From contig JAIKVS010000011.1 of NCBI GenBank assembly GCA_024685535.1, forward strand, positions 1-49,928: a DNA stretch of 49,928 nt. Reading direction: 5' to 3'. A program made the translations under genes and the position numbers. The notes beneath the pieces were generated by a model. It saw only the letters and a program-made list of their open reading frames with translations, made no database searches and was not told the DNA's origin. This document shows positions 32,681-39,891 of this stretch, piece after piece. This DNA is from Oscillospiraceae bacterium. Its GTDB lineage: Bacteria; Bacillota; Clostridia; Oscillospirales; Oscillospiraceae. The stretch's first letter is position 1, and each line of letters starts with the position of its first letter.

Positions 32681-33589
32681 TCAGAAGAAACGCATGCCTC
32701 TTGGAACTATCATCTTAACTGCCTTGGGTATCAGCTTCATATCAACCTTTTTTGCGGACATGGCTTCACCATCAAGGTTTATAACGTTGTCTTCATCGAA
32801 CTCTATGGAGACATGATCGCTGCGTAAGTGAGTGATATACTTTGGGAGTTCATCGCCGCGACCTTTTGCATATTTCCCGATTAGAACGGCAAGAGTGAGA
32901 AGGTTCACGTCCGAAACGATATATATGTCCAGTATACCGTCGTCAGGCATAGCGTCAGTGGATGGGTTGAATCCGCCACCGTAGTATCTGCCGTTGCAGG
33001 CACATACAAGTGCGAATTTACCATCTGCTGCATAATCACTGGAGCGGATGACCATATGCCTGCTTATTCCCTTGCATATCTCCACAATTGCCGACACAAC
33101 ATAGCCCGTTGCCCCGCCTATAAGAGGGATGGAGGAATATTTATGCACGTTGGTGCCAATTCTCGCATCTATGCCTACAGAGCAGATGTTTATGCTGTAT
33201 CTGCCGTTGCAATCTATGACGTCTATATCATGCTCAGTTCCGGCGATCACAGCGTCCATATCTGTGAATAGCTTCTGTTCTTCTCCGAACATCCTGCAGA
33301 AGTCATTGCCTGTACCGAAAGGGAAGGGACATACTGCAATATTGCTTTTGTTTACTGCTCCGCTCACGCATTCGTTGAAGGTGCCGTCACCGCCGCAGGA
33401 GTATATCCTGTAATTCTCTCCTGTTTCGGCTCTCCTGCGTACCTCTTCCGTAGCATCACCGGGGACTTTTGTCGTGTAGATCTCGTATTTATCCGGATTT
33501 GATTTGAATGCGTTCTCTGTAAGAGCTCTGATATCTTCGCTCATATCTCTGCCGCCCGCTTTGGGGTTCACTATGAAAAGATGCTTCAT
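32681..33589 (-). CDS. Diacylglycerol/lipid kinase (DagK/YegS family)
   Basis: Lipid kinase of 302 residues. The diacylglycerol kinase catalytic domain shows NPKAGGRDMSEDI at the start, then the nucleotide-binding YSCGGDGTFNECVSGA and FPFGTGNDFCRMFG. The C-terminal beta-sandwich has NPSTDAMPDDGILDIYIV and INLDGEAMSAKKVDMKLIP. It probably phosphorylates diacylglycerol back to phosphatidic acid, or a similar lipid. AAGGAGTG precedes the start. It follows the RNA methyltransferase gene by 14 bases, forming a two-gene unit. Confidence 0.93.
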   Translation of the reverse strand: MKHLFIVNPKAGGRDMSEDIRALTENAFKSNPDKYEIYTTKVPGDATEEVRRRAETGENYRIYSCGGDGTFNECVSGAVNKSNIAVCPFPFGTGNDFCRMFGEEQKLFTDMDAVIAGTEHDIDVIDCNGRYSINICSVGIDARIGTNVHKYSSIPLIGGATGYVVSAIVEICKGISRHMVIRSSDYAADGKFALVCACNGRYYGGGFNPSTDAMPDDGILDIYIVSDVNLLTLAVLIGKYAKGRGDELPKYITHLRSDHVSIEFDEDNVINLDGEAMSAKKVDMKLIPKAVKMIVPRGMRFF

Positions 33590-33603
33590 TGAAACTACAC
33601 TCC

Positions 33604-34719
33604 TTATTTATAATACATGAACAGATCGCATTTTATCATTCCGTTGTAGAGCTTACGCTTTTTATCCGCCTGCTTTCCGAAACAGCGCTCAAATTCTGTA
33701 TGTGAGGAGAGAAGATAGAGTTTCCAGTTTTCTGATGCCAGATATCTTTTCCCGAATCCGCGGTACAGTTCTTCTGCCTCCTGCTTTTCCATAATCCTCT
33801 CCCCATATGGAGGGTTGGTAACGATTATGCCGTTATCGGTTTTGCTGTTAAACTTCGTCGCATCGGCAGTCTCAAAGCTTATTATGTCAGCTACACCGGC
33901 CCTTCTTGCATTCTCCTTTGCCATATCTATAGCGGCAGGATCGATATCACTGCCTGTTATATGATAATCACCGTGATATTCTCTGGAAACTGCCTCTTCT
34001 TTAGCGTCCTTCCAGATTTTTCTGTCGAATTGCGGCCATTCCATTGAACTGAACCTGCGGTTGATACCGGGCGCTATGTTTCTCGCAATAAGAGCCGCTT
34101 CTATTGGGATGGTACCGCTTCCGCAGAACGGATCGCAGAAGTCTTCTTTGCCTTTGTATCTTGAAAGCTTCACCATGGATGCTGCCATGGTTTCCTTCAG
34201 CGGAGCATCCCTGTGGGCTGGACGGTATCCGCGCTTATGAAGTCCCTGGCCTGAGGTGTCTATGCAGAGGGAGACATTGTCTTTCATTATAGAAAACTGA
34301 ATCTGGTATAGAGCACCGGTTTCTTCGAACCACTGGATGCAGGGATTATGCTGCTTCAAGCGCTCCGCCACCGCCTTTTTAATGATCTTCTGACAGTCAG
34401 AAACGGAGAAGAGTTTGGAATTGAGGCTGTAACCCTTCACGGGAAAAGCTCCGTTTACGGGGATATACTGTTCCCATGGGAGAGCCTTCGTCCTTTCAAA
34501 AAGCTCGTCAAAGCTCATAGCATCGAAACGGCCAGCCTCTATCAATATGCGCTCACCGCACCTGAGGCCGATATTGGCCTTTGCCAATGCCTCAGGTCCG
34601 CCGTGGAAATATACCCTCCCGTTTTCCGCTTTAACATCTGATATATCCATACGCTTCAGCTCGTCGGAAATTAAGCTCTCAAGCCCTAGCAGACATGGAA
34701 CACACATAGTAAAATCCAT
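33604..34719 (-). CDS. THUMP-domain class I rRNA/tRNA methyltransferase (RlmL N-terminal/YpsC type)
   Basis: SAM-dependent RNA methyltransferase of 371 residues. The N-terminal part holds a ferredoxin-like/THUMP region (CVPCLLGLESLISDELKRM ... GRVYFHGGPEALAKANIGLR). The methyltransferase has DPFCGSGTIPIEAALIARN (motif I), GSDIDPAAIDMAKENARRAGV (motif II) and the N2-guanine catalytic motif NPPYGERI. The likely product is m2G in 23S rRNA, as for the RlmL/YpsC family; the exact position is not predictable. It precedes the lipid kinase gene. Confidence 0.91.
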   Translation of the reverse strand: MDFTMCVPCLLGLESLISDELKRMDISDVKAENGRVYFHGGPEALAKANIGLRCGERILIEAGRFDAMSFDELFERTKALPWEQYIPVNGAFPVKGYSLNSKLFSVSDCQKIIKKAVAERLKQHNPCIQWFEETGALYQIQFSIMKDNVSLCIDTSGQGLHKRGYRPAHRDAPLKETMAASMVKLSRYKGKEDFCDPFCGSGTIPIEAALIARNIAPGINRRFSSMEWPQFDRKIWKDAKEEAVSREYHGDYHITGSDIDPAAIDMAKENARRAGVADIISFETADATKFNSKTDNGIIVTNPPYGERIMEKQEAEELYRGFGKRYLASENWKLYLLSSHTEFERCFGKQADKKRKLYNGMIKCDLFMYYK

Positions 34720-34802
34720 TTTTAACCTCTGTTCGACTGCATAATATACAGAAATAATGCATAAATATAAATTAATATCTGAAAAACGTATGATTCAGGC
34801 CT

Positions 34803-34811
34803 TGTTATAAT
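34803..34811 (+). promoter_or_regulatory. Extended -10 promoter candidate in the 34.72-34.99 kb intergenic region
   Basis: TGtTATAAT on the plus strand inside a 270-base AT-rich divergent region. It would give a leader of about 175 bases before the gene at 34992. No hairpin or riboswitch is recognised in that leader. Confidence 0.4.
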
Positions 34812-34991
34812 AATATTTAAATATTAATACAAATATTTTGACTTGTAAATGATTTATATGAAGGATTTGCTATCCGGTGCTGAAAATGATTGTTATTCTC
34901 CGTTCACAGAAAATTCAAAAAGACTATTGAAAAATTTGAAGCAAAGATGTATATTTAGACAGACATAATTTGTTCATATTCGGAGCGGACG

Positions 34992-35519
34992 ATGGCATTG
35001 GACAGAGAGCTCTTTTTGAATATTGTAAAAGATGCCTACAGCGCATACTATACCATCGTCGATCCTCTTGAGGAGGATGCGGATCTGCCAATGGCGTTCC
35101 GGGCAGTTTATGATGCCCTTGATGAACGCTATTTCCTGACGAAGAGCGCAAAGATCTGGGCTAATGAAAAATTCGAATATGCATATGTTTTCAGTGCTCC
35201 TTCATTTGATCTTGAAACTGCGGGCAGGTGCATGGACCGGGCTCTTCAGGATATGCTCCCGAAGGTAAAGCCGCATAAGCAACACCAGTATACAAACTGC
35301 AAAGTTATCCTCATTGCCGATTCCTTGAGCGATGATGTGATTGAACTGGTAAAAAAAAGGAGCTTCTCCAAATCATACGGTTTTCTCTCCACTCAAGGCT
35401 ATACAGAGCTTCTTGCTGCAGCAGTTGATCTCAGAAAAGAGAAAACCTATACAAACAAGGTCGGCAACGGCCTTAACAAATTCTTCGATAAGTTGTTTGC
35501 CCTGCGCAGGGAGGCGTAG
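34992..35519 (+). CDS. Uncharacterised 175-residue cytoplasmic protein
   Basis: I do not recognise this family. It is soluble, with no signal or membrane segment. The N-terminal half is mainly helical (MALDRELFLNIVKDAYSAYYTIV); a middle beta-rich segment follows (FEYAYVFSAPSFDLETAGRCMDRALQDMLPKV, KVILIADSLSDDVIELVKKRSF). The basic C-terminus ends in NGLNKFFDKLFALRREA. The CKVILIADSLSDD strand-loop could be a Rossmann-like or nuclease-like core, but no catalytic motif is clear. GGAG lies seven bases before the ATG. It precedes cstA by 49 bases and may share its transcript, which hints at a regulatory or accessory role. Confidence 0.72.
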   Translation: MALDRELFLNIVKDAYSAYYTIVDPLEEDADLPMAFRAVYDALDERYFLTKSAKIWANEKFEYAYVFSAPSFDLETAGRCMDRALQDMLPKVKPHKQHQYTNCKVILIADSLSDDVIELVKKRSFSKSYGFLSTQGYTELLAAAVDLRKEKTYTNKVGNGLNKFFDKLFALRREA

Positions 35520-35568
35520 CGCAAATGCTTATAAATAACATTTTTCATTTAAGGAGTGAAAAGTAAGT

Positions 35569-37293
35569 ATGAGTGCACTGTTGATCCTCTTGATCGCGGT
35601 AGTGCTGCTCGCTCTGGGCTATGTCTGCTACGGCAGCTGGCTTGCTAAGCAGTGGGGAGTAGATCCCAACCGCGAGACCCCCGCACATACGAGCTACGAC
35701 GGGAAGGACTTTGTTCCTGCCAACCCCGCTGTCCTTATGGGGCACCACTTTTCATCCATAGCCGGTGCCGGCCCCATTAACGGACCTATCCAGGCTGCGG
35801 TATTCGGCTGGGTTCCGGTCTTCCTGTGGTGCGTGCTCGGTGGTATTTTCTTCGGAGCCATGCATGACTTCGGAGCCCTCTTCGCCTCCATTCGCCACAA
35901 CGGCGGATCCATCGGCGAGATCATCAAGGACTCCATGGGTGAGAAATCCCAGAAGCTCTTCATTATCTTTGCTCTGGCAGTTCTTATCCTTGTCATTGCT
36001 TCCTTCACTGCTGTTGTTGCAGGAACCTTTGCATCTTCCGGTCCCTTCATCAGCAATGATGCAAATGCCGGCAACCCGGCTAATGCATCCACAGCAATGA
36101 CCTCTATCCTGTTCATCGTCATCGCCTGCATCTTCGGCTTCTTCGTATACCGCAAGAATGCCAAGATAGGCCCTGCCACGATCATCGGTATAGTTGGAAT
36201 CGTTGCCATAGTTGTTATCGGCCAGTTCCTCAATCTCAACGCAAGCCGTACCTTCTGGGTACTCTTCATTGCCGTGTATGTCACTGTTGCTTCACTGCTT
36301 CCTGTGTGGATCCTGCTGCAGCCCCGTGACTATCTGAGCTCTTTCCTGCTCTATGGCATGATGATCCTTGCTGTTGTCTCCATTATTGGCGGAACCTTTA
36401 CCGGCGCTGCCAAGGTTGAAGTTCCTGCGTTCACCGGCTTTGTTAATGCAAACGGCCAGCCGCTGTTCCCGTTCCTCTTCATAACGGTCGCCTGCGGCGC
36501 ATGCTCCGGTTTCCATTCACTGATCAGCTCCGGTACTTCCTCCAAGCAGATCGACAATGAGAAGGATTCCCAGATCATCGGCTATGGTTCCATGATCGTT
36601 GAGTCCGCTCTCGGTGTCATCTCCCTCATCGCAATCGGCGTTGTATGGAGCCAGACCAATGTCGGCGGCGGCGAGAAGTTCCTCCTCTCCGCACCTCCTA
36701 CGATCTTTGCAGGTGGTATTGCTACCATGTTCGCTTCCTTTGCGGGTGAGAAGAGCTATGCAGTTATCTACAACCTCTTCACTCTTGCAGTTTCCGTATT
36801 TGCTCTGACCTCTCTTGACTCTGCCACTCGTCTCTGCCGCTACCTGTTTGCAGAACTGCTTACTCCTGTCGGCAAGACCCGTGACGATCTCAAGGGCGCA
36901 GCCAAGTTCTTTGCCACTCCGATAGTCTCCACACTTGTCATGGTTGTCATCGGCTGCGGCATGGGCTTCATGGGACTCAGCCAGATCTGGTCCGTGTTCG
37001 GTGCTGCCAACCAGCTGCTCGCCGGCGTCGCAATGCTCGCTGTCTGCACCTGGCTTGGCAAGATCGGCAAGAACAACAAGATGTTCTTCTTCCCGATGTT
37101 CTTCATGCTCGCCGCGACACTTACCGCACTTTGCTGGACCATTATCAGCAATCTGCCGAAGCTTGTTGCTGGCGCTCCTTGGGGCACCTGGTTCCAGACC
37201 ATCTGGTCCATCGCTCTGGTAGTTCTGGCAGTTATTCTCACTATTACTGCTATCAAGACCCTTAACGCTCAGGCCAAGGCAAAAGAAGCATAA
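35569..37293 (+). CDS. cstA: Carbon starvation protein CstA family transporter
   Basis: Polytopic membrane protein of 574 residues with about 14-16 helices. CstA/YjiY-type signatures are clear: YGSWLAKQWGVDPNRETPAHTSYDGKDFVPANPAVLMGHHFSSIAGAGPINGP near the N-terminus, then FGAMHDFGALFASIRHNGGSIGE, and FHSLISSGTSSKQIDNE in the middle. Experimentally studied members import pyruvate or peptides. Here it lacks the C-terminal extension of E. coli CstA, as in the shorter Firmicutes type. AAGGAG precedes the start with a rather long spacing (12 bases). Codon use is strongly biased (many C-ending codons), suggesting high expression. It is followed by a strong terminator. Confidence 0.93.
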   Translation: MSALLILLIAVVLLALGYVCYGSWLAKQWGVDPNRETPAHTSYDGKDFVPANPAVLMGHHFSSIAGAGPINGPIQAAVFGWVPVFLWCVLGGIFFGAMHDFGALFASIRHNGGSIGEIIKDSMGEKSQKLFIIFALAVLILVIASFTAVVAGTFASSGPFISNDANAGNPANASTAMTSILFIVIACIFGFFVYRKNAKIGPATIIGIVGIVAIVVIGQFLNLNASRTFWVLFIAVYVTVASLLPVWILLQPRDYLSSFLLYGMMILAVVSIIGGTFTGAAKVEVPAFTGFVNANGQPLFPFLFITVACGACSGFHSLISSGTSSKQIDNEKDSQIIGYGSMIVESALGVISLIAIGVVWSQTNVGGGEKFLLSAPPTIFAGGIATMFASFAGEKSYAVIYNLFTLAVSVFALTSLDSATRLCRYLFAELLTPVGKTRDDLKGAAKFFATPIVSTLVMVVIGCGMGFMGLSQIWSVFGAANQLLAGVAMLAVCTWLGKIGKNNKMFFFPMFFMLAATLTALCWTIISNLPKLVAGAPWGTWFQTIWSIALVVLAVILTITAIKTLNAQAKAKEA

Positions 37294-37309
37294 ATCAATA
37301 AACCTCCCT

Positions 37310-37353
37310 AAGAAAGTCAACCGCGCCCCCTTTTGGGGCGCGGCTTTCTTTTT
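37310..37353. terminator. Bidirectional terminator between cstA and alr
   Basis: CCGCGCCCC / GGGGCGCGG stem with a 5-base loop, an outer AAGAAAG/CTTTCTT pairing and a T run; it lies between convergent genes. Confidence 0.9.
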
Positions 37354-37372
37354 TGTATTTAAGATATCATTA

Positions 37373-38500
37373 TCATCTGTACACCCGTGGAACCCGTTTC
37401 GATACTGCACAGAGCAGTTCATATGGAATAGTTCCGGCTGCATCTGAAATATTATAGATGCTGTTTTTCTCGCCAAATATCTCCACCTCACTGCCCACGT
37501 CCACCTCTTTAAGACCTGTTAGATCGGCCATGCACATATCCATGCATATGCTCCCGCACTGCGGGGCAAAGCCGTCTTTCACAGCGTAACTGCATTTTCC
37601 GCTGCTTGCCCTAGGCAGACCGTCAGCGTATCCTATGGCGAGCACTCCCATACGCGTCAGTTTGTCGGTGGTGTAGTGCCTTCCGTAGCTTACGTCAGTC
37701 CCGGAACCATAGTATTTTATGGTGCTTACAGTGGTTACGAGCCTCATGCACGGCTTCAGACCGAAGCGGCCGGATGTGTCACCGTAGCCGTAAAGCAGCA
37801 GACCGGGCCGAACCATATCGAGAGCTGTCTCAGGATAGTTCACGACGGCACCGCTGTTGGCGCAGTGCCTTATATTGAAACGAAAACTTCCGGCGTTCTC
37901 CACTGCACTGATCACTGTAGTGAAAAGATCGAACTGACTGAGAGTATATGCCCTGTTTTCATTACCATCCTCATCGGAGACTGAGAAGTGGGTGAAAATG
38001 CCTTCAGTTTCAAGACCCGGCAGAGATACCGCCTTAACTATATTAGCAACGCCTTCATCAAAATACTCACCTGCGCAGAGAAACCCCAGTCTGGACATTC
38101 CGGTATCCACCTTGATATGCGTCCGCAGCGTTTTACCTATCCTTACGGCTTCCTCGCTGAATTCAAGGGCTTTAGCAAGGCAGGTGACTGTTTGTGTTAT
38201 ATCGTTTTCAATAAGGACGCGCACATATTCCCTTGGAGTATGGCCGAGTATGAGGATCGGCGTCTTTATTCCGCCCTGGCGAAGTTCGAGGGCCTCATCA
38301 AGACAGGATACCGCTAGATAGTCAGCACCTTCTTCCTCAAGTATCTGTGAAACTCTCAGTGCACCATGACCGTATGCATCGGCTTTAACGATGCCGAGGA
38401 ATCTGCATCCCTCAGGCAGCTGCGCGCGGATAGCTTTGTAGTTATGCCGTATATTGTCCGTGAAGATTTCCGCCCAGCTTCGTTTCTGAAGATCATCCAT
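37373..38500 (-). CDS. alr: Alanine racemase
   Basis: PLP enzyme of 375 residues making D-alanine for peptidoglycan. The PLP lysine is in FLGIVKADAYGHGAL. HIKVDTGMSRLGF and the C-terminal-domain catalytic tyrosine region VSYGRHYTTDKLTRMGVLAIGYADGLPR are present, followed by CGSICMDMCMADLT. GGAGGAG precedes the start. The gene is monocistronic and divergent from the pheST T-box promoter. Confidence 0.96.
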   Translation of the reverse strand: MDDLQKRSWAEIFTDNIRHNYKAIRAQLPEGCRFLGIVKADAYGHGALRVSQILEEEGADYLAVSCLDEALELRQGGIKTPILILGHTPREYVRVLIENDITQTVTCLAKALEFSEEAVRIGKTLRTHIKVDTGMSRLGFLCAGEYFDEGVANIVKAVSLPGLETEGIFTHFSVSDEDGNENRAYTLSQFDLFTTVISAVENAGSFRFNIRHCANSGAVVNYPETALDMVRPGLLLYGYGDTSGRFGLKPCMRLVTTVSTIKYYGSGTDVSYGRHYTTDKLTRMGVLAIGYADGLPRASSGKCSYAVKDGFAPQCGSICMDMCMADLTGLKEVDVGSEVEIFGEKNSIYNISDAAGTIPYELLCAVSKRVPRVYR

Positions 38501-38529
38501 GTTGCTTCTCCTCCCGGGTGTTTTATATC

Positions 38530-38538
38530 ATTATATCA
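38530..38538 (-). promoter_or_regulatory. alr extended -10 promoter
   Basis: On the minus strand TGaTATAAT, with TTTAAC as a weak -35, about 30 bases before the alr start. Confidence 0.5.
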
Positions 38539-38564
38539 CTTCATGGACTGCAGTTAAATATCCG

Positions 38565-38593
38565 TTGCACTTTTTGAAGCCTTGTGATATATT
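38565..38593 (+). promoter_or_regulatory. pheS-pheT promoter
   Basis: TTGCAC, 17 bases, TATATT, with TG one base before the -10. The transcript would begin at the 5' edge of the T-box leader. Confidence 0.75.
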
Positions 38594-38599
38594 AATGCC

Positions 38600-38822
38600 T
38601 GTTAATGCTGAGAACGGGAAAATAGCGCATAACACCCGAAAGAGATTGGAGGTCACCGGCTGTAAGCCTCCTCGGAGATGCTGCGCTTGGTTCGCCCGGG
38701 AGCACCGGCCAATCACCGGCGTCATGGCGCGATAAGCCTGTCAAGTGCGGTTTTTTACCGAATCCGGGTGGTACCGCGGAAGTTTTATGCTTTCGTCCCT
38801 GTTTGGGACGGAGGCTTTTTTC
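38600..38822 (+). promoter_or_regulatory. T-box leader (phenylalanine) controlling pheS-pheT
   Basis: The T-box motif GGGTGGTACCGCGG is at 38766-38779. It is followed by a terminator stem built around CGTCCC-tgttt-GGGACG and a T run (to about 38821). The distal stem I region ACCGGCTGTAAGCC (about 38655-38668) matches the GGUG-type distal loop of other T-boxes. A UUC triplet at 38691-38693 sits in the expected specifier position, the codon read by tRNA-Phe. Uncharged tRNA-Phe should stabilise the antiterminator and switch on the operon. This leader fills the 340-base gap between alr and pheS. Confidence 0.93.
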
Positions 38823-38844
38823 ATTATCAGGGAGGAAAAGAGAA

Positions 38845-39870
38845 ATGAAACAAATGCTGCAGGATCTCAGAGATGCATCTTTGAAGGCAATTCTGGACTG
38901 CGAAGATGCCGAGCTTCTGGAATCGCTCAGGGTAAAGTATCTGGGTAAAAAAGGAGAACTAACGGCCATTCTCAGGCAGATGGGAAAACTCTCAGCTGAG
39001 GAGCGACCTGCCATGGGTCAGCTTGCCAATAAGCTCAGAGCCGACATTGAAGAGGCTATTGAGAACAGAAATAAAGTGATATCTGCTCTGAAAATGGAGC
39101 GCAGACTCATATCAGAATCAGTGGATGTCACATTGCCGGGGAAAAGGTATCTCCTTGGTCACAAACACCCGATGTACAATGTCCTTGACCAAATAAAGGA
39201 TATTTTTATCGGCATGGGCTTTGAGATAGTTGACGGGCCGGAAGTGGAGCTTGCGGATTATAACTTTACAAAACTCAATATAGATGAGGGACATCCCTCC
39301 AGAGAATGGACGGATACATTTTACTTCACAGAGGACAGTTCGATTCTGCTCAGGACTCAGACGTCTCCCATGCAGATCCATGCCATGGAGACCAAAGAGC
39401 TTCCAATCAGAATGATAGCTCCGGGCAGGGTGTACAGGAAGGACGAGGTGGACGCGACCCATTCACCTATGTTCCATCAGATAGAGGGAATGGTCATAGA
39501 TAAGGGCATCACCATGGCGGACCTGAAGGCGACATTGAACCTTGTTGTGGAGAAGATTTACGGAGAAGGCACAGTTACCCGTTTCCGCCCGCACCATTTC
39601 CCGTTTACCGAACCAAGCTGCGAGCTTGACATTCAGTGTCACAAATGCGGTGGAGTGGGATGCCCAACCTGCAAAGGCGAAGGTTGGATTGAAGTCCTTG
39701 GTGCAGGTATGGTGCATCCGAAGGTGCTTGCTGGATGCGGGATAGACCCAGATGTATATTCGGGATGGGCTTTCGGCATGGGTCTTGAGCGACTTGCCCT
39801 GGGTGAGTATAAGATCAACGATCTGCGTCTGATCTTTGAAAACGATAAACGCTTCCTCGAGCAGTTCTGA
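38845..39870 (+). CDS. pheS: Phenylalanine-tRNA ligase alpha subunit
   Basis: Catalytic subunit of the alpha2-beta2 synthetase, 341 residues. The start at 38845 has GGGAGG nine bases upstream and avoids the T-box terminator; the track's 38803 start is inside it. The N-terminal coiled-coil (KYLGKKGELTAILRQMGKLSAEERPAMGQLAN) and the class II motifs (MFHQIEGMVIDKGI; FRPHHFPFTEPSCELDI; GWAFGMGLERLALGEYKI) are all present. A Cys-rich loop CHKCGGVGCPTCKGEGW lies before motif 3, a known variant in Firmicutes. Confidence 0.97.
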   Translation: MKQMLQDLRDASLKAILDCEDAELLESLRVKYLGKKGELTAILRQMGKLSAEERPAMGQLANKLRADIEEAIENRNKVISALKMERRLISESVDVTLPGKRYLLGHKHPMYNVLDQIKDIFIGMGFEIVDGPEVELADYNFTKLNIDEGHPSREWTDTFYFTEDSSILLRTQTSPMQIHAMETKELPIRMIAPGRVYRKDEVDATHSPMFHQIEGMVIDKGITMADLKATLNLVVEKIYGEGTVTRFRPHHFPFTEPSCELDIQCHKCGGVGCPTCKGEGWIEVLGAGMVHPKVLAGCGIDPDVYSGWAFGMGLERLALGEYKINDLRLIFENDKRFLEQF

Positions 39871-39891
39871 TATAAGGGGAGGATAATAGAA

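Noticed and set aside
36517-37491. 324-residue minus-strand ORF
   Set aside because: Antisense to cstA and running into the alr terminator region; composition is atypical, rich in Cys, His and Asn.
38803-38844. Upstream extension of pheS to 38803
   Set aside because: These codons lie in the T-box terminator stem; the ATG at 38845 has a proper ribosome binding site and the normal family N-terminus.
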